48,543 bases of DNA from an uncultured Lachnospiraceae bacterium (GTDB taxonomy: Bacteria; Bacillota; Clostridia; Lachnospirales; Lachnospiraceae), in assembly GCA_947363565.1 (NCBI GenBank), contig CANAPP010000020.1:1-48543 (forward strand). Direction: 5' to 3'. A model generated the notes under the pieces. That model did not search any database, was not told where the DNA came from, and worked only from the letters and a program-made list of their open reading frames with translations. The position numbers and the translations under genes are program-made. Below are positions 1 through 8,020 of this stretch, one piece after another. How positions within the stretch are numbered: the stretch's first letter is position 1; every line of letters begins with the position of its first letter.

Positions 1-2
1 TT

Positions 3-755
3 GATTATGTATATGCGGCAAAAAAAGGAATAAGAGTATTTAATGTTCCGGATTATGGAACAAATGATGTTGCCGATCACGCTATGGCCCTTCTTTTATC
101 ATATACAAGACGTATAGTAGCATATGATACTTTGTTAAAAATGGATGCGATTGGTAATTGGAACCCTCATCTGGTATCTCCATTTCATCGAATTTCTGAT
201 AAACAAATAGGGATTATTGGCCTAGGACGTATAGGAACTGCGGTGGCTTTACGAGCAAAAGCATTTGGTATGGATGTTAGTTTTTATGATCCTTATAAAC
301 CCAATGGTTATGATAAAACGTTTCATTTTGATAAAGTTGAGAGTTTGTTAGAATTAATGGAAGGTTCTGATATATTAACCATTCATGCGCCTTTGAATTC
401 AGAAACAGAGGGAATGATTGATTGGAACATTATAAAAAACGCAAAAAAAAGACCAATAATTATTAATACTGCTAGGGGTAAAATTGTGGATAATTCTGGT
501 ATATGTCGTGCATTGAAAGAAGATATTATAGACGCATTTTTAACTGATGTATTAGAAACTGAGCCACCCAAAGAAACAGAAGAATTAGTATTAATGCAAA
601 AGCAACAGATATTTGCAAATAGAATAATTATCACTCCTCATGCTGCTTCATATGCAGAGGAAAGCCAGTATGAGATGCGATACAAAGCAGTTCGCCATGC
701 ATATATGTCTATAATAAATATAGATTATAGGCAGGACTGTATTAATATTATGTAA
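3..755 (+). CDS. D-2-hydroxyacid dehydrogenase (CtBP/SerA-like), 5' end outside window
   Basis: The frame is open from base 3 and the start lies before the window, so only the C-terminal two thirds is seen (about 250 residues). It is an NAD-dependent 2-hydroxyacid dehydrogenase that interconverts a 2-keto acid and a D-2-hydroxy acid. Visible landmarks are the nucleotide-binding glycine motif GLGRIG near base 225, the substrate-binding arginine in NTARGKIVD near 470-490, the acidic residue in the LETEP segment near 555, and the catalytic histidine in TPHAASYAEES near 640. The VPDYGTNDVADHA segment near base 45 resembles the C-terminal-binding-protein branch. It is followed after 12 bases by an RraA-like gene with a strong AAAGGAGG site, so it is co-transcribed with the catabolic operon. 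The DNA is AT-rich compared with the genes after 5200. The substrate is not known; family assignment is firm. Confidence 0.85.
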   Translation, partial: DYVYAAKKGIRVFNVPDYGTNDVADHAMALLLSYTRRIVAYDTLLKMDAIGNWNPHLVSPFHRISDKQIGIIGLGRIGTAVALRAKAFGMDVSFYDPYKPNGYDKTFHFDKVESLLELMEGSDILTIHAPLNSETEGMIDWNIIKNAKKRPIIINTARGKIVDNSGICRALKEDIIDAFLTDVLETEPPKETEELVLMQKQQIFANRIIITPHAASYAEESQYEMRYKAVRHAYMSIINIDYRQDCINIM

Positions 756-767
756 AGGAGGTATATT

Positions 768-1466
768 TTGGAAATTTTGAAGCTAGGTAGCATTTTAGCG
801 GCATTGCAGGAAATTGATACACCTACTGTGTGTAATGCACTAGAATTGATTGAACCTGATCGAAGAAATTATGGATATACGGATGAGATGTTACATTGTC
901 TGTATTCCAGTATGAAACCAGTCTGTGGAATTGCAAAAACTGCAACTTGCAGATCTTTCAGACCATCAAATCGTGATGGACCAACACTAAAACAAGATCG
1001 TGTGAAATATTATACCTATATTAATGAGGGACATTATCCTAAGATCGTTGTAATGCAGGATTTAGATGGTCCTCATAGATCACATGGACCATTTTGGGGA
1101 GAATTTAATACGCGTATTCACAAATCATTAGGTTGTATTGGTATTGTAACAGATGGATCAATTAGAGATGTACCAAATCTTCCTAAAGACATTCAGTTAC
1201 TTTCTAAGGGGATAAAGCCATCACATGGTAATATACATATAGTTGATTATGATATTCAAGTAAATGTTGCAGATATGGTGGTTATTCCTGGTGATATAGT
1301 TCATGCTGATATTCATGGGGCTGTAACATTTCCTTTGGCATGGGCTGAAGAAGTTATTGTGAAAGCAAATGAATTTGTTGCAAGTGAAGAGCCAATATTA
1401 GAGGCTTGCAGAAATAATCCCAATTTGACACTGGATGAAATAATTGAATTATATTTAAAACGTTGA
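768..1466 (+). CDS. RraA family protein (aldolase/decarboxylase-like)
   Basis: This 232-residue protein belongs to the RraA/HMG-aldolase family (formerly misnamed dimethylmenaquinone methyltransferase). Members with catalytic activity split 4-hydroxy-4-methyl-2-oxoglutarate or decarboxylate oxaloacetate; others bind RNase E. The diagnostic block is GEFNTRIHKSLGCIGIVTDG followed by SIRDV (about residues 111-135), which matches the family's G-E-x-x-x and D-G-x-x-R-D active-site motifs. The start is TTG at 768, set by AAAGGAGGT eight bases upstream. A Gram-positive anaerobe with no RNase E regulation suggests an enzyme role, here probably on a keto acid made or used by the neighbouring dehydrogenases. 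AT-rich codon use matches the rest of the island. The substrate cannot be inferred from the sequence. Confidence 0.82.
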   Translation: MEILKLGSILAALQEIDTPTVCNALELIEPDRRNYGYTDEMLHCLYSSMKPVCGIAKTATCRSFRPSNRDGPTLKQDRVKYYTYINEGHYPKIVVMQDLDGPHRSHGPFWGEFNTRIHKSLGCIGIVTDGSIRDVPNLPKDIQLLSKGIKPSHGNIHIVDYDIQVNVADMVVIPGDIVHADIHGAVTFPLAWAEEVIVKANEFVASEEPILEACRNNPNLTLDEIIELYLKR

Positions 1467-1481
1467 AAAGGAGAAAACAAT

Positions 1482-1895
1482 ATGAGTATTATTAAAAAAG
1501 ATTTGTCACCCAAGAATTTTACTGTAAAAACAGGATCATATTCACAGGGGATACAAGTGTCTTGCGGAGAAGTGGATTGGATTTTTGTTACAGGGCAGAT
1601 AGCAATGGATGCAGATGGAAATGTTGTGAGTCCAGGGGATATAGCAGGCCAAGCGGATTTTATCTTTAATAATATTTCCAAGATTTTGGCGGAAGCAGAT
1701 GCAACGCTTGACGATGTTGTTAAAGCGCAGCTCTTTTTAACGGATATGAGCCTTTTCAGCCAAGTATCTCCTGTAAGGAATAAATATTTTGTAAATAGCC
1801 AACCTGTAAGCACAATGGTTGAAGTAAAGGCTTTAGTGAAAGCTGGTTGTATGTTAGAAATTGAGGTTATTGCGATGAAGGAGGCAAAGAAGTGA
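1482..1895 (+). CDS. RidA/YjgF family protein, catalytic Arg absent
   Basis: A 137-residue RidA/YER057c/UK114 protein, the usual length of the trimeric family. The GSYSQGIQV and VTGQIAMD blocks, and LEIEVIA near the end, are recognisable. Archetypal RidA hydrolyses reactive enamine/imine intermediates such as 2-aminoacrylate and needs an arginine in the PARS motif; here that stretch reads PVSTMVEV, so the Arg is replaced by Ser, while the Glu of LEIE is kept. This points to one of the non-RidA Rid subgroups, many of which sit in catabolic operons. It is preceded by AAAAGGAG and the last four bases overlap the SDR gene start (ATGA-type overlap with GTG), which indicates translational coupling. 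Confidence 0.85.
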   Translation: MSIIKKDLSPKNFTVKTGSYSQGIQVSCGEVDWIFVTGQIAMDADGNVVSPGDIAGQADFIFNNISKILAEADATLDDVVKAQLFLTDMSLFSQVSPVRNKYFVNSQPVSTMVEVKALVKAGCMLEIEVIAMKEAKK

Positions 1896-2647
1896 GAAGG
1901 ATTATTGTAACAGGTGCTACTAGTGGAATAGGCTTGGGGGCAGTTGAGGCTTTATTGGAAAGAACCGGAGATTTCATTATTTCTATTTCTCGAGATAATG
2001 AAAAAATAGAAAAGTGTAAGGAAAGTTTAAAAAGCTTTTCTAACAGAATTGATTTTTATTCTGTTGATATCAGTGATGAATGCCAAGTTACGGATTTTGC
2101 TAAAAATATAGCTAATAAATATGGTTGCATTGATGGTTTGGTTAATGCAGCAGGAGTGATTAAGCCTGGTGGAATTGAGGAGTGTTCATTTGAGGACTGG
2201 AATTTGGTCATGAATATTAATTTAAATGGTACTTTTTTAGTTACGAAAGCATTAATTCCACTTTTAAAAAAATCCACGTTAAATCCGTCAATAGTAAATA
2301 TTTCATCAGTAAATAGCATACGTTGTGGTTCCTCCTTGCCATATTCTGTGAGCAAAGCTGCAACAGATATGTTTACAAAAAGTTTAGCACTTTCCCTTGC
2401 AAAATATCAGATTCGTGCAAATAGTGTTAATCCAGGTGTTGTTGTAAGTAATCTTCAGAAAAGTGCTGGTATATGTAAGGACGAAGATGAGTATCAAGAC
2501 TTTCTTAAGCGAATGAAGGATTGCCATCCTTTAGGAAGAATTGGGGAGCCGTCTGATATTGCTGGGGCTATTTTATATCTACTATCATCAGATGCACAAT
2601 GGGTGACAGGGGCTATAGTAAGTGTTGATGGAGGAAGGGCAATTTAG
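1892..2647 (+). CDS. SDR family NAD(P)-dependent oxidoreductase
   Basis: A classical short-chain dehydrogenase of 251 residues. It has the cofactor motif TGATSGIG at residues 7-14, the NAAG motif near residue 90, the catalytic Ser in NISSVNS and the Tyr-x-x-x-Lys pair in YSVSKAA (about residues 151-155). The C-terminal VTGAIVSVDGG is the family hallmark. The GTG start at 1892 overlaps the RidA stop, with GAAGGAGGC just upstream. It would oxidise or reduce a hydroxyl/keto group of a sugar or sugar acid; related enzymes include gluconate 5-dehydrogenase and 3-oxoacyl reductases, but the exact substrate is unknown. Together with the hydroxyacid dehydrogenase and the RraA protein it suggests a catabolic pathway with two redox steps. 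Confidence 0.88.
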   Translation: MRRIIVTGATSGIGLGAVEALLERTGDFIISISRDNEKIEKCKESLKSFSNRIDFYSVDISDECQVTDFAKNIANKYGCIDGLVNAAGVIKPGGIEECSFEDWNLVMNINLNGTFLVTKALIPLLKKSTLNPSIVNISSVNSIRCGSSLPYSVSKAATDMFTKSLALSLAKYQIRANSVNPGVVVSNLQKSAGICKDEDEYQDFLKRMKDCHPLGRIGEPSDIAGAILYLLSSDAQWVTGAIVSVDGGRAI

Positions 2648-2649
2648 AT

Positions 2650-3510
2650 ATGATTATACCAAGTTTAATTTCAAATCATATTTGGCCATCATTATCTGAT
2701 GCATTAATCAATATGGACATTGCTTCAAGGCAATGTCCTTTTGGTTTATTGGAGATTTGGGATGAAAATACAAATGATTTTGAGAACTGTCTTAAAAAGG
2801 TACTTAAATATTTAAATGTTGATGTGTATCTTTCTCCTGTAATGCAGAAAAAGGGTCTAGACTTAATGGGCTTAACATCTGAAGAAATCCAGTTGGTATT
2901 AGAGTATGTGAAAGGACGAGTTGCAAGTCTTGTAAAATGTGGAGTAAAAGATATTACTTTTTCGAGTCCTAAAGCAAGAAAAGATATGCCATATAGACAG
3001 TCAATTGATATATTAGTACAATTATTACTTGACATATGTGAATATTGTTCAGAGTACGGTGTTAAAGTGGGATTTGAAGCATTTGATGTGACTAAAGATA
3101 AATGCCGCCTTCTTGGAGGAACTAATGAGTTATTAAACTTTTTTCAAACAATAAGAGGTATGAGGGATAATTTTAGTCTAACATGGGATTCGGGCCACTT
3201 TGCATTAGAAGGTGAAAATTTACTTGACTCATTAGCAAAATTGAAGAAATATATAAGAAGAATTCATATATCTAATTACTCGTTAAAGTGCAATAAATGG
3301 TATTATGGTGATAAACATTTACCATTTGGTTCATTAGGCAGTATGAGTATTCCTATGATAGAAGAGATTATTAGATATATCAATGACGACATGAATGGTA
3401 CAGTAGAAACTGTTTCATTTGAAATAGCATGTCAACCACAAATTGTTGGGTATTCCTCACCTGATGAAATCTTACACCATATAATGCTAATGTTACCTAT
3501 GCTAAGATGA
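2650..3510 (+). CDS. Sugar phosphate isomerase/epimerase-like TIM-barrel protein
   Basis: A 286-residue protein that starts two bases after the SDR stop, without a strong separate ribosome site, so it is probably translationally coupled. The C-terminal half carries the xylose-isomerase-like (AP endonuclease family 2) landmarks: a VGFEAFD strand with its metal-ligand glutamate (about residue 140), LTWDSGHFAL with Asp and His (about 178-186), and IRRIHISNY with His (about 205). These fit a divalent-metal TIM barrel as in tagatose/hydroxypyruvate/inosose epimerases. The N-terminal third is weakly recognisable. It is the last gene of the operon; the next 1.6 kb has no intact gene. Function is inferred from family only. 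Confidence 0.72.
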   Translation: MIIPSLISNHIWPSLSDALINMDIASRQCPFGLLEIWDENTNDFENCLKKVLKYLNVDVYLSPVMQKKGLDLMGLTSEEIQLVLEYVKGRVASLVKCGVKDITFSSPKARKDMPYRQSIDILVQLLLDICEYCSEYGVKVGFEAFDVTKDKCRLLGGTNELLNFFQTIRGMRDNFSLTWDSGHFALEGENLLDSLAKLKKYIRRIHISNYSLKCNKWYYGDKHLPFGSLGSMSIPMIEEIIRYINDDMNGTVETVSFEIACQPQIVGYSSPDEILHHIMLMLPMLR

Positions 3511-4013
3511 AAAGATTATTGATAAGATGTAGGTATGTTAGTTTAAAATAGAGCAATAAGGATTATTTACTACAATAGAGCTTTTGTTTTCAAATGTTCT
3601 GTTCTGTGGGTAGAAAATGGTATCAACCCACTTATAAACTAACCCCCTGATTATTTCACGTTGAGAGCCCCGCGTGTATCTCTGAATAGACCTATCTTGA
3701 TTTAATAATAGATACGATGGCTCGCAGAACAAATCTACATTTACTTTTGCTTGACTGCTTCCACTCAAATTCAGCAAAACACAAGTGGAGCTCAAAGGTG
3801 TATTGACGGAGCTACTAATGCGAAATATTCAACCAATGTGAAATATAAAATGTTCTTTTCATAATGTGGGGGTATTTATGTAAATGAATACGTGAACTAA
3901 GAAATAAAATTTTTCCAACTGTACGGTTGAATGTTCTCAGGAGTCTCCAATCAGCTCGTTCATTCGCAAAATCGTGCTGACGCACTCTTAGGTCTTACGT
4001 AGTCGCTTTTTGC
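3511..4013. other. Non-coding, decayed AT-rich stretch
   Basis: No convincing gene is present between the isomerase-like gene and the RepA-like pseudogene. The only open frame (3538-3795, minus) shows no recognisable motif and no ribosome site. On the minus strand, just downstream of the RepA-like relic, a short in-frame tail ending in MNELIGDS (near 3945-3970) may be another gene remnant. The composition and lack of function suggest degraded mobile-element DNA. Confidence 0.45.
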
Positions 4014-4801
4014 TCATTTAAGATGCTCCAGTTCGCTTGCATTGTAATAAATTGCATGCAAGTGAACTGGTGGATTGCAACCGTACAGTAGGAAACTTTT
4101 CGGTCTATACTTGACGGAGTATCTCAATTGCTTTGATTTTACCAGCTCTGCCGGGTAATTGTCCCTAGCAATACGTACCGCCTCTCTCCGGGTGCATACC
4201 ATTTCAAGGATAATGTCAACGCTCTCATTTATGCGCTCTTTGTCAAAACGAGAATATTTCATAAGATGATCGCACTCGATATTGTCCTTTATGATTTCCC
4301 CAAAAACTCTGTATGCGTCTGTCGCTCCTGTTCCTTTCCGTTTCGGTAGCTATGCCGCTTCCCTGCAAGATGAGGGGAAAGCAGTGATTATTTTTTGGTA
4401 AATCAATTTTTTGTATATGTTTTTTAATTGCATTGTATTCTCCGTTGTCGGTTTCTCCGGTGTTGTATTTTCCTATATCGGTTTATCCAATCCCAGTGGG
4501 ATGCCATCCAGCGTCTGGAGATGCTCGTATATGGTGTATTCAATAGCGATTATCTTACCTTTCTCGTCGCATCCCTGCCACTGTTTGATATACTTGGTCT
4601 TTTTCCATACAGCGGTACGGATAGCGTCGATACTTTCCCGGTAATCTGTGACAGCCCCGCAAGGGTATAGTTCCAATCTTCGGGAAGCGACACCATTTGT
4701 GATAACAGACCCTTTGTCTTTAAGGTCAGATCTTTGTTGTGTAAGTGGTGGTTGCTCATACTGGTATAGCCCTTGCTGTACTCCACTCAGAAAACTGCCA
4801 T
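4014..4801 (-). pseudogene. Decayed replication initiator (RepA-like HTH + DUF6017) of an integrative element
   Basis: Fragments of one gene can be read in shifting frames on the minus strand. A good ribosome site (AAAGGAGTGATG) precedes ATG at 4801, but codon 5 is a stop. The next segment carries the typical N-terminal block (YTSMSNHHLHNKDLTLKTKG, then LLSQMVSLPEDWNYTLAGLS). After a frame shift near 4640 it continues as DYRESIDAIRTAV and EYTIYE. After another shift near 4475 come IGKYNTGETDNG and further sequence, and a third frame near 4310-4130 gives the DUF6017-like segment (AYRVFGEIIKDNIE, then RINESVDIILEMVC and PAELVKSKQLR). The region between is shortened. This gene class is standard in Tn1549-like conjugative elements and plasmids of Clostridia. 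At least one nonsense mutation and three frame changes mean it is dead. Confidence 0.75.
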
Positions 4802-5186
4802 AGCTTCATCACTCCTTTGGTTGTGGATTTGTTATGCTATAGAACGTTGTTTTGCCGGGTTTAGGTATAAATCCCTATCCCCGTTAAAAATGCGTTCGCA
4901 AAAGCCGTTTGTAGCAAGGATCTTTCTTGTAAAAGTAGTAAATTCAGCTTGAAATCTTGCGTGTACGTCCGTAAATCAAGGCCTTTTTGAGATAATCAAC
5001 CTTTTTAGTATCAAAAGAATTATATTTACAGGAAGGTAGACATAAAAGCCTTATTATTAATAGGAGCAGATGTATTTAAGAACAAAAAGTATTTTAATAG
5101 GCTGCCATAAACTTATCCTACAGTGAACAGTATAAACACTGTGTATTGTGTAGAGACCTTGATTTTTCGATATTCCTGAGAGCTGG
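4802..5186. other. Non-coding stretch up to the comEC junction
   Basis: No gene can be supported here. The AT-rich character persists to about 5185, and comEC coding sequence begins at once after it. A stop codon in the comEC frame at 5160-5162 and 8-9 unrelated codons before VHIMAISG place the island/chromosome boundary close to 5185-5190. No integrase or recognisable tRNA-type attachment site is visible on this side. Confidence 0.5.
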
Positions 5187-5195
5187 GTACATATT

Positions 5196-6845
5196 ATGGC
5201 CATCTCCGGGCTTCACCTGTCTTTTATCGGCGTGGGGATGTATATGTTCTTCCGGAGGATGTGCGGCTCCTACGCTGTGGGCGGAGCGGCGGGAATACTC
5301 TTTTTGAGTATTTATATCCTGATGATCGGGCTTACGGTGTCCGCACTCAGGGCGATGATCATGTTTCTGTTCCGTGTGGGCGCGGATATCACGGGGAGAA
5401 ATTATGACAGCATGACAGCGCTTTCCTTTTCGGCTGCCGCCGTGCTGGCCTTATGGCCGCTGTCTATATATGATGGGGGCTTCTGGCTGTCCTTTGGGGC
5501 GGTGTTCGCGGTGATTCTGGTGCTGCCGGCATTCGGGGATTTCCTGGCACAGGGAATATGGGCCAGCGTGAGTATCAACCTTGTGGTGCTGCCGGTGCTT
5601 TTGTATTATTTTTATGAGTTTCCGGTTTATTCGGTGATCTTAAACCTTTTGGTGATTCCGGTGATGTCAGTGCTGCTCTTTGCGGGAATTGTTGGCAGCA
5701 TCGTCTATGCGGCGGTTCCGGCAGCAGGGAAAGTGCTGCTTAACGTGTGCAAGATGATTTTTTATATCTATGAACAAAGCTGCAGGATAACAGCAGGGCT
5801 TCCGGGCGCCCGGATAGTTACCGGGCAGCCGGATATGTGGCAGGTGGCGGCTTATTATGCGTGCCTTTTTGGGGTGCTGTTTTTATACAGCCGGGCAAGA
5901 AGGTATGGGAAATTGAGAAAATGCGGACAGCAAAGGCAACGATGCAGGAACCGGCAGTACATCGTGCCGTGCATATTTCTGGCGGCGGGGCTTTTCCTGC
6001 TAACAGTCCGCTTTGGGGAGAACGGGAAGCTTATCGTCACGGTGCTGGATGTAGGGCAGGGCGACGGGATCTATATCAAAGGCCCGGCGGGCGGCCATTA
6101 TTTTATCGACGGCGGAAGCAGTGACGTGAAGAAGGCAGGGAAATACCGGATAGAGCCGTTTTTAAAATCCAGGGGCGTAGGTGAGCTTGACTATGTCTTT
6201 ATCTCCCACGGCGACAGTGACCATATCAGCGGCATCGAGGAGATCCTTGAACGGAAAAGTACAGGCGTCAGGATCAGAACTTTGGTGCTGCCGGTGCAGG
6301 AGGTATGGGACGAGCATCTTTTGGGGCTGGCGAAAAAGGCGATGGGCAGCGGGACGAGGGTTGCTGTGATGGAGCGCGGGATGGCGCTTAAGGAGGGGGA
6401 TATGTCACTGTCCTGCCTGGCTCCCGGCAGGGACTTTCCCGGTGAAAAGGGGAATGCGGCGTCCATGGCGCTTCTTTTATCCTGCGGGGAATTTGACATG
6501 CTGTTTACGGGAGATATCGAAGGGGAAGGGGAGGAAGCGCTCACGCAGATGCTTGAGACGGATTGCGGTGTAAAAAGCATCGAAGTGCTGAAGGCTGCGC
6601 ACCACGGCTCGAAAAATTCGTCCTCAGAGGAGTTTTTGGCGGCAGTGAAGCCGGAATACACCATTATTTCCGCGGGGATCAAAAACCGGTACGGGCATCC
6701 TCATGAGGAGACGGTAGAAAAGCTTACGGCGGCGGGAAGTAAGATCTGCTCCACGCAGGAGAACGGGGCGGTTATGATCGAGGCGGAGGATAAGAAATAT
6801 ACCATCTTCCGTTTCGTGGAAAAGGAAAATGGCAATTGTCCTTGA
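5196..6845 (+). pseudogene. comEC: ComEC/Rec2 DNA-uptake channel, N-terminally truncated
   Basis: ComEC forms the membrane channel that carries single-stranded DNA into the cell in natural transformation. The remaining 549 residues begin exactly at the competence-domain hallmark MAISGLHLSF, preceded in frame by VHI, which still fits the family. About eight hydrophobic segments fill residues 1-250. The C-terminal metallo-beta-lactamase-like domain follows, with VLDVGQGDG (about 281), the metal-type SHGDSDH motif (about 336-342), FTGDIEG (about 433) and AAHHGSKNSS (about 468). The usual protein is about 700-800 residues with an N-terminal DUF4131/OB domain; this part is absent and the frame is closed by TGA at 5160. 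No ribosome site suits ATG 5196. The upstream DNA is the AT-rich island, so the gene appears split by insertion. holA directly after it is the normal neighbour. Confidence 0.85.
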
Positions 6846-6889
6846 AGTTGTTCCCGAATTTCAGTATACTGTTTTTGACGGCAGATCAG

Positions 6890-6927
6890 GATATCCGTAT
6901 GTATACATGCAAGTATATACGGATATC
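6890..6927. repeat. Inverted repeat between comEC and holA
   Basis: Perfect 11-base arms (6890-6900 and 6917-6927) enclose 16 bases that can extend the pairing with a few mismatches or G-U pairs. The arms are AT-rich and no T-run follows, so it is not a typical intrinsic terminator. It could be an operator dyad or an mRNA processing/stability hairpin ahead of holA. Confidence 0.6.
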
Positions 6928-6974
6928 AAGTGAACGGACGTATATTGGGTTGCCGTGCAGGATGATGACAGGAT

Positions 6975-7964
6975 GTGCAGCAGATGAAGAATATAAATGA
7001 GCAGATAAAGACAGGACAATTTAAAAAAGTGTATCTTCTCTGGGGTGAGGAAGCCTATTTAAAAAGGCAGTACAGGGACAGGCTGACAAAGGCTATGCTT
7101 CCGGAGGGAGACACGGTGAACTATGCCCGCTATGAGGGAAAGGGGATCGAGCCGGAAAAGCTTATTGACCTGGCGGAGACGATGCCTTTTTTTGCTGAGC
7201 GGCGCCTGATCGTAGTGGAAAATTCCGGGTTTTTCAAGACCTCTTCACCGAAGCTTGCGGATTATATCCGGACGATGCCGGATACTGCCTGCTTCCTCTT
7301 CGTGGAAGATGAGGTGGACAAGCGGGGGAAGATGTACAAGACCGTCAAGGAAACCGGCTGCGTTTCGGAGATGGGGCGGCAGGATGAAAAGACGCTCCTG
7401 TACTGGATCGCCGGGCAGATCAGGCGGGAGGGAAAAAAGATTAGGGAATCTGTGGCCAGGCATCTGCTTTCCAGGGTAGGGACGGATATGGAGCTTTTAG
7501 AGAAGGAATTGGAAAAGCTTTACTCCTATACCCTTGGAAAAGAGGAGATTACTGCGGAGGATATCGATGCAGTCTGTACCGCACAGATTACCAACAAGAT
7601 TTTTGATATGGTGGAGGCGGTTGCCGCGAAGCGGCAGAAAGAGGCGCTTTCCTATTATTATGACCTGCTGGCGCTTAAGGAACCGCCTATGCGCATCCTC
7701 TATCTTCTGTCCCGGCAGTTCAGGCTCCTTTTGGAAGTGAAGGAAATGATGAAGCAGGGATATGATAAGTCCCAGATTGCGAAGACAGCAAAGCTCCACC
7801 CCTTTGCGGCAGGGAAATACATGAAGCAGTGCCGGGATTTTACGAAAAGCCAGCTAAAAGAGATCATGGAAGAAGCGGCAGGATATGAAGAACTGGTAAA
7901 AACCGGTTGTTTAAATGACCGGATGAGCGTTGAACTTTTCATTGTAAAGTACAGTTTGGCATGA
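6975..7964 (+). CDS. holA: DNA polymerase III subunit delta
   Basis: Delta is the clamp-loader subunit that opens the sliding clamp in the replisome. The 329-residue protein has the family's N-terminal pattern (INEQIKTGQFKKVYLLWGEE at about residues 6-25), an acidic central part and the helical C-terminal collar domain with RILYLLSRQFRLLLEVK (about 240-255). Length is normal (about 330-345). GTG at 6975 and ATG at 6984 are both possible starts; ATG 6984 gives the more usual N-terminus. It lies between the comEC remnant and lepA, the normal order in Lachnospiraceae and bacilli; the small rpsT gene often found between holA and lepA is absent here. Confidence 0.93.
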   Translation: MQQMKNINEQIKTGQFKKVYLLWGEEAYLKRQYRDRLTKAMLPEGDTVNYARYEGKGIEPEKLIDLAETMPFFAERRLIVVENSGFFKTSSPKLADYIRTMPDTACFLFVEDEVDKRGKMYKTVKETGCVSEMGRQDEKTLLYWIAGQIRREGKKIRESVARHLLSRVGTDMELLEKELEKLYSYTLGKEEITAEDIDAVCTAQITNKIFDMVEAVAAKRQKEALSYYYDLLALKEPPMRILYLLSRQFRLLLEVKEMMKQGYDKSQIAKTAKLHPFAAGKYMKQCRDFTKSQLKEIMEEAAGYEELVKTGCLNDRMSVELFIVKYSLA

Positions 7965-7970
7965 TATGAT
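7942..7970 (+). promoter_or_regulatory. Candidate promoter for lepA-hemW
   Basis: TTGTAA at 7942-7947 and TATGAT at 7965-7970 are separated by 17 bases. The -35 lies inside the last codons of holA and the -10 straddles its stop, about 50 bases ahead of the lepA start. Confidence 0.45.
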
Positions 7971-8020
7971 ACTAGGGTCAAAAGGTTATATTTATCATAA
8001 GAAACAGAAAGGTGAAAGAA

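Noticed and set aside
3538-3795. 85-codon minus-strand frame in the island gap
   Set aside because: No ribosome site, no family resemblance in either strand; probably chance in decayed DNA.
4411-4670. Two plus-strand frames opposite the RepA-like relic
   Set aside because: Hydrophobic reverse-frame readings of the pseudogene; no start signal.
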